The notes beneath the pieces are model-generated. The model was not told the DNA's origin, searched no databases, and saw nothing but the letters and a program-made list of their open reading frames with translations. A program made the position numbers and the translations under genes. Positions 1-8,691 of a DNA stretch of 64,000 nucleotides are shown piece by piece (positions within the stretch are counted from its first letter, which is position 1; every line of letters starts with the position of its first letter). The DNA lies in contig NZ_JAENIK010000011.1 of the NCBI RefSeq assembly GCF_016595465.1, positions 1-64,000 on the forward strand, read 5' to 3'. Source of the stretch: Luteolibacter yonseiensis (GTDB lineage Bacteria; Verrucomicrobiota; Verrucomicrobiia; Verrucomicrobiales; Akkermansiaceae).

Positions 1-27
1 AAAAGGGAGCCGGGCTCTTTTTTTGTG
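1..27 (+). terminator. Possible terminator of a gene left of the window
   Basis: A short GC hairpin (GAGC, loop CGG, GCTC) is followed by a run of seven T at about positions 18-24. It would terminate a plus-strand gene that ends before the window. The left side is cut off, so the full stem cannot be judged. Confidence 0.35.
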
Positions 28-253
28 CGGGGGGAGGAGAGAGGGAAGGGTGGAAAGGGTGGAAAGGATCGTGGAGAGAGGAGGAGCATAACCGGCGGAG
101 CACAACCGGGGTAGAAGGGACAAAACGGGGGGGAAGAAACAACCGGACGTGGGGACCACACCGACAGGACTTGGGATTAAAGCGTTTCGCGAAATACCGG
201 CAGGGGAATAATCTGGTAAATCCAGAACAACCGCACTCGGGATTATTTACACA
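28..253. other. Noncoding purine-rich stretch
   Basis: Positions about 30-110 on the plus strand are almost all G and A, including a tandem pair of the 9-mer GGGTGGAAA at 48-65. No open frame here has a plausible start or recognisable product. The rest up to 253 shows no recognisable signal. Confidence 0.4.
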
Positions 254-306
254 AACAAAGCCGCCGGGAATATCCCGGCGGCTTTGTTTATCCCGGCGGC
301 TTTGTT
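254..306 (-). terminator. asnS terminator with a duplicated arm
   Basis: AACAAAGCCGCCGGGA (254-269) pairs perfectly over 16 bp with 273-288 across a 3-base loop. The 18-mer TATCCCGGCGGCTTTGTT occurs twice in tandem, at 271-288 and 289-306. Read on the minus strand this lies about 130 bases after the asnS stop and is followed by a T-rich stretch. Two copies of the 5' arm would compete for one 3' arm. Confidence 0.7.
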
Positions 307-434
307 GTTACGCAAACCCGGAACCCCGCGCCCGGGCCTCGGCGTTGGCCAGGCTTCAGACTTCCTGCAGGAGAACATTTTCCAACCGGAAGTTCGGCAG
401 ATCGTCGGAGTTTCCACCCGACAATGCGGGCTTT

Positions 435-1796
435 TCAAAACTCGCAATGCCCGGGAGTTCTGGCAAACGGGATGACATCGCGGATGTTGGCCATGCCGGT
501 GACAAACATGAGCAACCGCTCGAATCCAAGACCGAATCCGGCGTGGGGGACACTTCCGTATTTCCGCAGGTCCGCATACCATGAGTAGTTTTCCGGATCG
601 AGGTCGTGTTTTTTGAAGTTTTCCAACAATACGTCCAATCGCTCTTCCCGTTGGCTGCCGCCGATGATTTCGCCGATTCCTGGAACGAGCACGTCCATCG
701 CCGTCACGGTTTTGCCATCATCGTTGAGCCGCATGTAGAAGGGTTTGATTTCCTTCGGGTAGTTGAAAACGGTCACCGGCTTCTTGAAGTGTTCTTCGGT
801 GAGCCAGCGCTCGTGCTCGGATTGCAGGTTCAACCCATATGCGACCGGGTATTCGAATTTCTTACCACTGGAGATCAGCAGTTCGACCGCGTCGGTGTAG
901 CTGATGCGTTCGAAGGGGCGGCTGGCGACGAATTCAAGACGCTCGCGGAGGCCCTTATCCACGAATTTTTCAAAGATCGTGAGGTCATCGTCACTTTTCG
1001 TAAGGGCTTCGGTGACCAGATGTTTCACGAGCGCTTCCGCCAGATCCATATCTCCTTCAAGGTCACAGAACGCAACCTCCGGTTCGATCATCCAAAATTC
1101 CGCGGCGTGGCGCGAGGTATTGGAGTTCTCCGCACGGAAGGTGGGACCGAAGGTGTAAATGTTGGACAGCGCACAGGCGAAGGTCTCCCCCTCGAGTTGG
1201 CCGCTGACCGTGAGGTAGGCTCGCTTGCCGAAGAAATCGTCTTCGGCTTTTGAAATCTTGTCATCCGGAAGCGTGGTCACGCGGAACATCTCGCCCGCTC
1301 CTTCGCAGTCGCTGGCGGTGATGATGGGCGTATGGACATAGATGAAGTCCCGCTTTTGGAAAAATTCGTGCACCGCGAAGGCCATGCGGCTGCGCATGCG
1401 GAAGACCGCCCCATAGAGATTGGTGCGCGGGCGGAGATGGGCGATGCCGCGAAGGAACTCGGGGCCATGGCCTTTTTTCTGGAGCGGATAATCCTCAGGC
1501 ACACCGCCCAGCAATTTCAACGACTCCGCCTGCATTTCCCAAGCCTGTCCGGCGGCGGGAGAAGGGATGAGCCTGCCCCGGACCTCGATGGATGCTCCGG
1601 TGCTCATCTTGGCGATATCCTCATAACCGGGAATGCCCGCGTCCGCGACGATCTGCAGGTTTCCGAGGCAACTGCCGTCGTTCAACTCAAGGAAGGAAAA
1701 CGCCTTGGAGTCGCGGCGGGTGCGGACCCAGCCGGCGACATGGAGTTCATCACAAGGGTCCGTTCGTTTGAGGACGTGTTTGATCAGCGATCGCAT
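435..1796 (-). CDS. asnS: Asparagine--tRNA ligase
   Basis: AsnRS charges tRNA-Asn with asparagine in the cytoplasm, using ATP. The 453-residue product has an N-terminal OB-fold anticodon-binding domain (about 1-115) and a class II catalytic core. Visible signatures are the motif 2 region with [11 protein letters not shown], motif 3 as [10 protein letters not shown], and the family-typical ending [14 protein letters not shown]. Length is normal for a bacterial AsnRS without insertions. The ATG at 1796 lies only 5 bases after a good -10 box, so the message may be leaderless. It ends in the hairpin at 254-306. AspRS is excluded by the Asn-type FRAENS and RTPG signatures. Confidence 0.97.
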   Translation of the reverse strand: MRSLIKHVLKRTDPCDELHVAGWVRTRRDSKAFSFLELNDGSCLGNLQIVADAGIPGYEDIAKMSTGASIEVRGRLIPSPAAGQAWEMQAESLKLLGGVPEDYPLQKKGHGPEFLRGIAHLRPRTNLYGAVFRMRSRMAFAVHEFFQKRDFIYVHTPIITASDCEGAGEMFRVTTLPDDKISKAEDDFFGKRAYLTVSGQLEGETFACALSNIYTFGPTFRAENSNTSRHAAEFWMIEPEVAFCDLEGDMDLAEALVKHLVTEALTKSDDDLTIFEKFVDKGLRERLEFVASRPFERISYTDAVELLISSGKKFEYPVAYGLNLQSEHERWLTEEHFKKPVTVFNYPKEIKPFYMRLNDDGKTVTAMDVLVPGIGEIIGGSQREERLDVLLENFKKHDLDPENYSWYADLRKYGSVPHAGFGLGFERLLMFVTGMANIRDVIPFARTPGHCEF

Positions 1797-1801
1797 GGCC
1801 C

Positions 1802-1830
1802 TAAGTAGCGGGCGGCCGCACGAATGTCAA
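1802..1830 (-). promoter_or_regulatory. asnS promoter, possibly leaderless
   Basis: On the minus strand TTGACA (1825-1830) is separated by 17 bases from TACTTA (1802-1807). Only five bases separate the -10 box from the asnS ATG, so transcription should start at or next to the start codon. Confidence 0.55.
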
Positions 1831-1854
1831 AGAAGGCAGGGGATTTGTTGATAG

Positions 1855-1882
1855 TTGACCCCACCAACCGGTGTAATAGCGT
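1855..1882 (+). promoter_or_regulatory. Candidate promoter of the heme dehydrogenase gene
   Basis: TTGACC (1855-1860), a 16-base spacer, and TAGCGT (1877-1882). The predicted leader is under 15 bases and holds no Shine-Dalgarno motif. The -10 box is weak by the E. coli standard. Confidence 0.3.
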
Positions 1883-1897
1883 TCCCAAATCTGATTT

Positions 1898-4594
1898 ATG
1901 AAACCCATGAAATTCCTCCACCGGTTCCTGATTCTCGCAACGATGCCCGCGGCCCACGCCTGGACTCCGGGACAGGAGCCACCGGCGATGCCTTTGGATT
2001 CGTTCCAGCTTCCCGAGGGCTTGGAAATCACACCATGGGCGGCTTCACCGGCCCTCTTCAATCCCACCAACCTCGACATCGACCATCTCGGCCGCATCTG
2101 GGTGACGGAAGGCGTGGATTACCGTGGCAAGGCCGGCCGCCAGGAAGGAGGGGACCGCATCGTCATCCTTGAGGACACGGATGGAGATGGGAAGTGCGAC
2201 AGTTCCAAAGTGTTCTGGCAGGACCCGGAACTCGTGTCTCCTCTCGGGATCGCGGTCTTCGACAATGTGGTTTACGTCTCACAGCCACCGAACCTGCTGA
2301 AACTGACGGATGCGGACCGGGATGGAAAATTTGATCCGAAATCCGGTGACAAGCGTGAGGTGGTGCTTACCGGATTCAACGGCAAGAACCATGACCACTC
2401 GCTGCATTCGCTTACCGCGGGTCCGGATGGCAAATTTTATTTCAACCAAGGCAACACCTGCGCTGTTTTCACCGACAAGTCTGGAAAAACGTTCCGTGTC
2501 GGCAGCTATTACTACAAGAGCGGCGGTGGTGAGTGGCCTGTCGATACCAAGGCTGTTTCCGGTGAGAAAAGCGATGATGGCTTCGTTTATGTGGGAGGCT
2601 TCACGGTCCGCATGAATCCCGATGCGACCCACGCGGAGATCGTGGGATATAATTACCGGAACTCCTACGAACAAACCATCAACTCGCTGGGTTATGTCTT
2701 CCAGAATGACAATGACGACCCTCCGGCCTGCCGGACCAGCAATGTTCTGGAGTATGGCAACGCGGGTTATTTCTCCAACGACGGCACCCGCTTCTGGAAT
2801 GCCGACCAGCGTCCCGGCCAGGACACGCCGACGGCCCACTGGCGCCAGGAGAATCCCGGTTCCATGCCTGCGGGGGATGTCTACGGTGGCGGATCTCCGA
2901 CAGGGGTGGCGTTTTATGAGAATGGCGCGCTCGGTGAAAAATTCAACGGCACATTGTTGTCGTGCGAGGCGGCAAGGAATGTCATCTTCGGCTACAAACC
3001 GGAAACGGATGGAGCCGGATTCAAGCTGGATCGCACGGATTTCCTGACCACCAATCCCGAGAAGCAGTTCGACGGTGCGGATTTCACCGGTGGCGTGAAG
3101 AAAAAAGCCGCACCGGACCAGGACAAACTGAAGTTCAATTTCCGTCCGTCCGACGTCTGTGTGGGACCGGACGGCGCGTTGTATGTGACCGACTGGACCG
3201 ACCCACGTGTCGGTGGTCATGACACCCAGGACGAAGCCGCATCGGGCATCATCTACCGGATCGCGCCGAAGGGATTCAAATCCGTCGTTCCGAAGATTGA
3301 TCTCGGCAAAGTGGATGGAGCCATCCTCGCCCTCAAGTCGCCCGCGGTGAACGTGCGTTACCTTGGCTATCAAAAGTTGAAAACCACCGGAGCCTCGGCG
3401 TATGACGCCGTTGCGAAAGTGTTGGAGGATCCGAACCCGTTTGTCGCGGCGCGGGGTATCTGGCTGATGCCCTATCTCGGTGAGAAAGGCCGCGCGAAAC
3501 TCAATTCCATCCTGACCGGTACCAACGCCGGGGACCGTCTCACCGCCTTCCGTGCGATCCGCCGGACGGACGGAGCGATCGAGGACCTGCCGTATGCCCG
3601 CAAGCTTGCGACCGATTCCTCGCCGGAAGTCCGGGCGGAGGCCGCCCGTGCGATGCGTTATCGGAAATTCGATGAATCCCGCGAGGTGCTGGTGGCGGTG
3701 GCCGAAAAGTATGACGGCAAGGACCGCGCCTACCTCGAGTCGATCGGAATCGGAGCCGGTCATGATACCGAAGCCCTTTGGAAAGCAATCGGCCAGAAGA
3801 TGAAGCCCGGCGCGCCTGCGGATTGGACGGACATATTCGCCCGTCTCACCTGGCGGTTGATGCCGGAAGCCGCCGTGCCGTCTCTCAAGACACGCGCCGC
3901 CGCGGCAGGTTTGAGCGAAGCGCAGCGCAAGCTCGCGGTGGATTCGCTGGCATTCATCAAGTCGAAGGATTCCGCGGATGCATTGATGGACCTTGCGGCG
4001 GAAGGTTCCGCTGTCAGAGATCAGGCGTTGTGGTGGCTGGTGAACCGGAGCGAAGGCGAGTGGTCATCGTTCGGTCTGAAAGAGCAGCTGAAAAAGCGCA
4101 AGCTGATCGAAGATGCCGTGCCGCTGGTGGAAGTCATCGTTCCCGCGAAACCGGAGAGCACCAAATTCACCGTTGCTGACGTGATGGCCCTCAAGGGCGA
4201 CGCCAGCCGCGGTAAAACCGTGGCGGCCCGTTGCGTGATGTGCCACAAGATCGGCAAGGACGGTCCTGACTATGGTCCTGATTTGAAGGGCTTCGGCAGC
4301 CGCCAGGCACCGGAGATCGTCGCACGTTCCATCGTCGACCCATCGTTTGACATTTCCCATGGTTTCGAAGGAACGGCGATCAACCTCAAGGACGGAAAAT
4401 GGATCGATGGCCACATTGTCGCAGACGGAGATCCGGTGGTCATCCGTGCGACCGGTGGACTGACACAACGTGTCCCGAAAAACCAGATCGCCAGCCGGAA
4501 GGATATGGACCGCTCGCTCATGCTGGGCGCGGATCAGTTGGGCATGTCCGCGCAAGATGTGGCGGATGTTGTCGCGTGGCTGAAGACCTATTGA
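1898..4594 (+). CDS. PVC-type heme-binding dehydrogenase, secreted
   Basis: This 898-residue protein has the layout of the PVC-type membrane-bound dehydrogenases common in Planctomycetes and Verrucomicrobia. A signal peptide (about 1-23) comes first. A glucose/sorbosone-dehydrogenase-like propeller follows (about 35-460) with the DGDGKCD and DADRDGKFD loops. A HEAT-like helical repeat region covers about 470-740. The C-terminal heme domain carries CVMCH at 779-783. The likely role is periplasmic oxidation of a sugar or similar substrate with electrons passed to the covalent heme. The substrate cannot be read from sequence. It stands alone, divergent from asnS, and converges on the CDGSH gene. 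Confidence 0.85.
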   Translation: MKPMKFLHRFLILATMPAAHAWTPGQEPPAMPLDSFQLPEGLEITPWAASPALFNPTNLDIDHLGRIWVTEGVDYRGKAGRQEGGDRIVILEDTDGDGKCDSSKVFWQDPELVSPLGIAVFDNVVYVSQPPNLLKLTDADRDGKFDPKSGDKREVVLTGFNGKNHDHSLHSLTAGPDGKFYFNQGNTCAVFTDKSGKTFRVGSYYYKSGGGEWPVDTKAVSGEKSDDGFVYVGGFTVRMNPDATHAEIVGYNYRNSYEQTINSLGYVFQNDNDDPPACRTSNVLEYGNAGYFSNDGTRFWNADQRPGQDTPTAHWRQENPGSMPAGDVYGGGSPTGVAFYENGALGEKFNGTLLSCEAARNVIFGYKPETDGAGFKLDRTDFLTTNPEKQFDGADFTGGVKKKAAPDQDKLKFNFRPSDVCVGPDGALYVTDWTDPRVGGHDTQDEAASGIIYRIAPKGFKSVVPKIDLGKVDGAILALKSPAVNVRYLGYQKLKTTGASAYDAVAKVLEDPNPFVAARGIWLMPYLGEKGRAKLNSILTGTNAGDRLTAFRAIRRTDGAIEDLPYARKLATDSSPEVRAEAARAMRYRKFDESREVLVAVAEKYDGKDRAYLESIGIGAGHDTEALWKAIGQKMKPGAPADWTDIFARLTWRLMPEAAVPSLKTRAAAAGLSEAQRKLAVDSLAFIKSKDSADALMDLAAEGSAVRDQALWWLVNRSEGEWSSFGLKEQLKKRKLIEDAVPLVEVIVPAKPESTKFTVADVMALKGDASRGKTVAARCVMCHKIGKDGPDYGPDLKGFGSRQAPEIVARSIVDPSFDISHGFEGTAINLKDGKWIDGHIVADGDPVVIRATGGLTQRVPKNQIASRKDMDRSLMLGADQLGMSAQDVADVVAWLKTY

Positions 4595-4606
4595 AACAGC
4601 AGCTTC

Positions 4607-4840
4607 CTAGTCACACTGCGGCGGCAAGCAAGGATGCGGGCCGCCGCAGTCCGGGGAATCTCCAGTGAGTTCGCACCGGCACCAGCGGACGGTGGTTTTT
4701 TCCGCGAGATTGAATTTCACCGGCTGCCTGCCGGTGCCTTTGTGGGAGCCATCGCAGAACGGCGGATGGCTGGTCCGGCCGCAGGAGCACCACCAATGGA
4801 TGCCGGGCCCGACCTCGCAGATGATGGGCTTGGCAGCCAT
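4607..4840 (-). CDS. CDGSH iron-sulfur protein with two motifs
   Basis: A 77-residue protein with two CDGSH-type 2Fe-2S binding sites. The first reads C-S-C-x8-C-D-G-S-H (about residues 18-32). The second reads C-R-C-x8-C-G-G-P-H (about 53-68). Each keeps three Cys and one His at the usual spacing, although the second has lost the literal DGS. This matches the small tandem CDGSH proteins of bacteria, which bind redox-active 2Fe-2S clusters. The precise role is unknown. It lies 17 bases after a small membrane protein gene on the same strand and probably shares its message. Confidence 0.85.
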   Translation of the reverse strand: MAAKPIICEVGPGIHWWCSCGRTSHPPFCDGSHKGTGRQPVKFNLAEKTTVRWCRCELTGDSPDCGGPHPCLPPQCD

Positions 4841-4857
4841 GCCGCGGTTTGCGGAAA

Positions 4858-5064
4858 TCAGCGGGAGAATGATACCGGCCGGGTGGCCGGTTTCACCTGG
4901 GTGGTCGCGAGGATGGAGGTTTCCTTCGCTTCTTCCACGGACGCGGTCGCAGGTTTCCTATCCAGCTTGGGATAGCGCTGGGCCGGCACCTCGTTGAGAA
5001 ATGTCGCTGCGAGCCACCCCGCGAGGATGACGGATGAACCACTGACGAAACTGCTGGTTTTCAT
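4858..5064 (-). CDS. Small membrane-anchored protein, unknown
   Basis: A 68-residue frame beginning MKTSSFVSGS, with one hydrophobic segment (about 8-26) and a polar tail rich in Lys, Thr and Glu. I recognise no family. It sits 17 bases upstream of the CDGSH gene on the same strand, so a shared message is plausible. Support is only the start, the membrane segment and the position. Confidence 0.45.
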   Translation of the reverse strand: MKTSSFVSGSSVILAGWLAATFLNEVPAQRYPKLDRKPATASVEEAKETSILATTQVKPATRPVSFSR

Positions 5065-5200
5065 GAGTTTATACCGGGGGCGGATTCTCTGGCGAGGTTC
5101 TGATTCGCCGGAGTCGAAATAGCAATCTTAAAGATATGGTGATCCTAATTGATGGACGGGGTGACCGGAAATCAGGCGGATATTCATCGGTGGCAGGACG

Positions 5201-6103
5201 TTACTTTCCTGCGGGCAGGTGGCTTGCCAGCCATTTTTCCAACAGCTGCGGCCATGCGGCCAGATCTCCCTTGCCGTTGAGGCCGTAGCCGTGGCCGCCT
5301 TTTTCGAAGAGGTGCAGCGAGACAGGAACGTTGTTCGCCTTACAGGCAATGGCGAATTCCAGGCTGTTGCGGCAGTCCACGCCGTCGTCGGCGGTGGTGA
5401 GGAGGAAGACGGGTGGGGTGTCCTTTGTGACGGCTTTTTCGGTGGAGTATTTTGCAGAAATCTCGGGATCGGGATTGTTCCCCAGCAGATTCTTGCGCGA
5501 GCCACCATGGGCGAGCGCCGGGTCCATGGAGATGACCGGGTAGATCAGGATGGAGAAGTCCGGACGGCAATCCTGTTTGTCGACGGCGTCCTTCCCTTCT
5601 TCGGGAAAGGTGTCGGCGAAGCGGGTGGTGCAGAGGCTGGCGAGGTGGCCACCGGCGGAAAAGCCCATGATGCCGATTTTTTTCGTGTCGACACCCCACT
5701 CTCCGGATTTTTCCCGCACGGTGCGGATGGCACGGCGGGCGTCGAGGAAGGGCACGGGGAACTGATAGCCGAGCGCGGCGTTTCCGCTGACACGGTATTT
5801 CACCACGATGCCGGCGATGCCCTGGCCGGTGAGCCATTTCGCGATGTCGTGGCCCTCATGATTGCTCGCGAGCATGCCGTAGCCGCCACCGGGAAGGATG
5901 ACCACCGCGGCTCCGGTGGCCTTGTTTTTCTCGGGGAGGTAAACCTGGTATTGAGGGATCTCGATATCGGTCAGACGGCCGCCGTTGTCCTTTTCCGTGC
6001 CGGAGGGTGGCTGTTTGGCACCGGGTGCCTCGGCGGGCCAGAGGTTGGTCCATTCGGCGGAGGCGAGGGTGGTGAGAGCGAGAAGAAGGGCGAGGGCTTT
6101 CAT
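5201..6103 (-). CDS. Secreted alpha/beta-hydrolase (esterase/acetyl-xylan-esterase-like)
   Basis: A 300-residue alpha/beta-hydrolase of the BD-FAE/esterase type. A signal peptide (MKALALLLALTTLASA) precedes the mature chain. The oxyanion region is LPGGGYGML, the nucleophile elbow is GFSAGG with Ser in GxSxG, the acid is likely in TADDGVD, and the His is in EKGGHGYG. Such enzymes remove acetyl or other ester groups from carbohydrates, which is inference here. The frame is open upstream to 6274, but the signal peptide fixes the start at 6103. The leader is a pyrimidine-rich element without Shine-Dalgarno. Confidence 0.85.
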   Translation of the reverse strand: MKALALLLALTTLASAEWTNLWPAEAPGAKQPPSGTEKDNGGRLTDIEIPQYQVYLPEKNKATGAAVVILPGGGYGMLASNHEGHDIAKWLTGQGIAGIVVKYRVSGNAALGYQFPVPFLDARRAIRTVREKSGEWGVDTKKIGIMGFSAGGHLASLCTTRFADTFPEEGKDAVDKQDCRPDFSILIYPVISMDPALAHGGSRKNLLGNNPDPEISAKYSTEKAVTKDTPPVFLLTTADDGVDCRNSLEFAIACKANNVPVSLHLFEKGGHGYGLNGKGDLAAWPQLLEKWLASHLPAGK

Positions 6104-6207
6104 TCGGAAGGATAATGAATGGGAGATGGAGGATGGAAGATGAGGAAAACGCGGATGGTTTGCGATGCTCCATTTACGCGTATCTCCCTCTTCTCTTACG
6201 TCTACCG
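6104..6207 (-). repeat. Intercistronic purine/pyrimidine element before the esterase
   Basis: Read on the minus strand, a purine-rich arm containing AGGGAGAT and ATGGAG follows the exbD stop. A pyrimidine-rich arm with CTCCATCTCCCATT ends next to the esterase ATG. The arms are partly complementary. The same arrangement occurs before ilvN. Confidence 0.4.
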
Positions 6208-6621
6208 TCATTTCAGCTTGATCCTGGCGGGGACCTCCTTGATCGGGATGCCAGCCTTGGTAAGGGCGTCCCAAACGGTGAGCAGACGTTCGAGCGGGAG
6301 TTTCTTGTCAGCTTCAAGCTCGAGCTTGCGACCCGGGTTTTGTTTCTGGTAGGCGATGAGGTAGCTTTCCAGCAGCCCCTCGGGGACGGAGAGGGTATCG
6401 AGCGTGATGTTTCCGAGAGAATCCACGGCGATGACCGAGCGGGTGTCCGCCACGGTGTCGGAGGCGATCTCGCGCACGGTGGGAAGCTCGATATGGAGGA
6501 TGTCGCGGGGTTTCTTGAAAACGGTGCTGACGGCGAGGTAAATGAGCAGGATGAGGCAGATATCGATCATCGGAATGACCTGGATATTGTGCCGGGTGCG
6601 GGCGGGGCGGTAGAATTTCAT
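6208..6621 (-). CDS. exbD: ExbD/TolR biopolymer transport protein
   Basis: A 137-residue ExbD/TolR-family protein, the peptidoglycan-side partner in an inner-membrane proton channel that powers TonB. It has a short basic N-terminus, one transmembrane helix (about 14-36) with the conserved Asp in PMIDICLILLIYL, then a periplasmic domain of usual length. It overlaps the exbB stop by 4 bases (ATGA), so the two are translationally coupled. TolR is the alternative name, but the TonB-like gene upstream favours ExbD. Confidence 0.92.
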   Translation of the reverse strand: MKFYRPARTRHNIQVIPMIDICLILLIYLAVSTVFKKPRDILHIELPTVREIASDTVADTRSVIAVDSLGNITLDTLSVPEGLLESYLIAYQKQNPGRKLELEADKKLPLERLLTVWDALTKAGIPIKEVPARIKLK

Positions 6622-7268
6622 GGACGTTCCGGTCTTTCCACGGCGCGGGTGAGATCGGCCAAAAGGCTTTCGAGACGGGCGGTGAGCTTTTCTATTTTCC
6701 GGTGGAAGTAACCATGGGCGATGACGGCCGGCACGGCGATGGCGATGCCGAAAATGGTGGTGCTCAGGGCTTCGGCGATGCCGCGTGAAATGACGGTGTG
6801 GTCGCTGGTGTCTCCCAGGCCCTCGAAGATCACGACGAGTCCCGACGCGGTGCCGACGAGTCCGAGCAGCGGGGCGATGGTGATGACGATATCGAGAATG
6901 CCGATGCCGGAGTGGAGGTGGACGGTTTCCTCGCGGGCGGCGGCCTCGATGGCGGCGGTGATCTTCGCGCCCGGCTTGCCCCGGTGCTTGACCGCGACGG
7001 CACCCAGGCGGGCAAGCGTGCTTTTTCCTTCTTGGAATTCGCGGATCGCGGCGGTGGAGGTGTCCGGATCAAGCGTGGCGATTTCCCGGGCGAGCCCGAC
7101 GGGAATGACGCGGTCGCCACCGAGGGAAAGGAATTTGTAAACGATGGCCATCAGCCCGGCGATGCAGGTGATGCCGAGCGGGATCATGAAGATTCCGCCT
7201 TTTTGGAAGAATCCCCAGACGGAGTCGAATCCCGGGATGGCGGCGAGGAGGGTGATGGCTTGGATCAT
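6618..7268 (-). CDS. exbB: ExbB/TolQ/MotA-type proton channel subunit
   Basis: A 216-residue member of the MotA/TolQ/ExbB family. A hydrophobic segment lies at about 24-50 and two more at about 120-145 and 165-190, with the conserved channel stretch ITIAPLLGLVGTASG before the last pair. It should form the pentameric inner-membrane channel with ExbD. It lies between the TonB-like gene (14 bases upstream) and exbD (4-base overlap), giving a TonB-ExbB-ExbD operon. Confidence 0.92.
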   Translation of the reverse strand: MIQAITLLAAIPGFDSVWGFFQKGGIFMIPLGITCIAGLMAIVYKFLSLGGDRVIPVGLAREIATLDPDTSTAAIREFQEGKSTLARLGAVAVKHRGKPGAKITAAIEAAAREETVHLHSGIGILDIVITIAPLLGLVGTASGLVVIFEGLGDTSDHTVISRGIAEALSTTIFGIAIAVPAVIAHGYFHRKIEKLTARLESLLADLTRAVERPERP

Positions 7269-7282
7269 GAAGTGAGGCTTTG

Positions 7283-8551
7283 TTAGAAATAGAAGCTGAA
7301 GATGATTTCGAGCGCCTCATCCTGGTAGTCGGCGCGGATTTCCTTGGGCATGGGAGGAATGGCTGCGTCGCGGATGGAATTCAGCGTGAAACCTTTCTGG
7401 ACCTCGCCGGTTTGCATGTCGCCCATGAATTGCACGCTCTTCACCTTGCCGGTCGGCAGGAGGTAGAAGCGCACCGTGAGGAATCCCGGAGTGATGAAAT
7501 CCCGGTGACGCACGCAGTTCCGTTGCCACTCTTGCTCGACGGCGCGGCTGATGGCGGCTTGGTAACGGCCAAGCGGGGTGTCCGCGACATCCAGCGCGCT
7601 ACGGCCACTGCGTGAGATGGAGCCTTGGATGGCTTTCTTGCGCTGGTTGCCCCGGAAACCGGGATCGCCGGGTGTGGCGGCGGGTTTCGGTTTGGGAAGG
7701 GAGGGCTGTTTCGCGGTGGCGGCGGTGTTTTCCGCAGCGGGTGCGGAAGGCTTGGGGGCGAGGGATTGTTCCGGAGCTGGCTTGGGGACGTTCACGTCCA
7801 CGGGATTCTGGCCTTGAAGAAGCTCGGTGGGACCGGCGGTTTCGGCTTTTGCTTCGTCGCCGATGTTTTTCGCGGGCTTCACAGGTGGGGCGGGTTTGGC
7901 GACGGCTGGATCCGCGGCGGGGTTTTCCGGTGCCTGAGGTTCGGGCCGTGCGGCGGCAGCGGAAGGCGAAGGCGGGGCTGCCGGTGTCATTTCCGCCGGG
8001 GCGGGAGCGGCTTTTTCGCCATCGGCTTCGAGTTTGCCATCGCGGTAGTTGCTCTGGGTGGTTTCGAGGTCGTTTTCGTCGCGAGGGGTTTCGCCACGCT
8101 GGGAGGGAAGCCGTTTGGCATTCGGATCGGGAGCGCGGTCGCTGGTCGCCTCGGTATCCCGCTCGCCGATGAAAGCGGTGGTATCCGGACGTTTGCCGCG
8201 CTGGTCCTCCGAGGTCCGCGCGAAGTCCGGTGTCGTGCGGGCCGGAACGACGGGCGTCGGCGCGAGGGCTGCCGTGCTTCCCGTGATCTGCTCGATCACT
8301 TCCGGCGAGATGATGACTGACGCGGGCTGTTCGAGCCTGACGGCCGATCGGTCCGAAATCACCTTATCAACGATGAAAACGATATCCAGAATCGTCACGG
8401 TGGCGGCCGCGATCAGAAAAATCACAGCACTCAAGGCAAGCGACGCCGCGAGGGCGATCACCCACAGGCGACCGTCATCAGGTCTCGGGGACGGATTTTC
8501 GGCACTGGCTTGCAACGCGGAGAGGCTGGCGCGAAAACGCTTCCGGCGCAA
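7283..8551 (-). CDS. TonB-like energy transducer with long Pro/Ala linker
   Basis: A 422-residue protein built like TonB or TolA. A cytoplasmic N-terminus of about 28 residues is followed by an unusually long hydrophobic stretch (about 29-66). A periplasmic linker of about 240 residues rich in Pro, Ala and Lys comes next. The C-terminal domain has the TonB_C pattern (LTVRFYLLPTGKV then a final EIIFSFYF). It should couple the ExbB/ExbD channel to outer-membrane receptors, such as the two siderophore receptors at the right of the window. Sequence identity outside the C-terminus is low-complexity, so TolA-like function cannot be excluded. Confidence 0.8.
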   Translation of the reverse strand: MRRKRFRASLSALQASAENPSPRPDDGRLWVIALAASLALSAVIFLIAAATVTILDIVFIVDKVISDRSAVRLEQPASVIISPEVIEQITGSTAALAPTPVVPARTTPDFARTSEDQRGKRPDTTAFIGERDTEATSDRAPDPNAKRLPSQRGETPRDENDLETTQSNYRDGKLEADGEKAAPAPAEMTPAAPPSPSAAAARPEPQAPENPAADPAVAKPAPPVKPAKNIGDEAKAETAGPTELLQGQNPVDVNVPKPAPEQSLAPKPSAPAAENTAATAKQPSLPKPKPAATPGDPGFRGNQRKKAIQGSISRSGRSALDVADTPLGRYQAAISRAVEQEWQRNCVRHRDFITPGFLTVRFYLLPTGKVKSVQFMGDMQTGEVQKGFTLNSIRDAAIPPMPKEIRADYQDEALEIIFSFYF

Positions 8552-8644
8552 TCCGGGAATTCCAGGTCAGGGTGACCGCGTCGCCTCATCGATCTGCAAC
8601 CAATCGGATGATGCCGGATGCCGAAGATCGATGCCACTTCACAG

Positions 8645-8674
8645 AAAAGCCGCCCCCTGGGGAGGAGGCGGCTT
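8645..8674 (-). terminator. Terminator of the PEP-CTERM gene
   Basis: On the minus strand AAGCCGCC and GGCGGCTT form a GC-rich stem with a 12-base loop, followed by TTTTC. It lies 17 bases after the stop of the PEP-CTERM gene. Confidence 0.7.
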
Positions 8675-8691
8675 CCGAGGGTTCGAGAGAA

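Noticed and set aside
171-584. Open frame of 137 codons overlapping the asnS end and its terminator
   Set aside because: It runs through the hairpin and the asnS C-terminus, and the translation has no coding character.
2279-3763. Open frame of 494 codons antisense to the heme dehydrogenase
   Set aside because: It lies inside a clear gene and has no family features.
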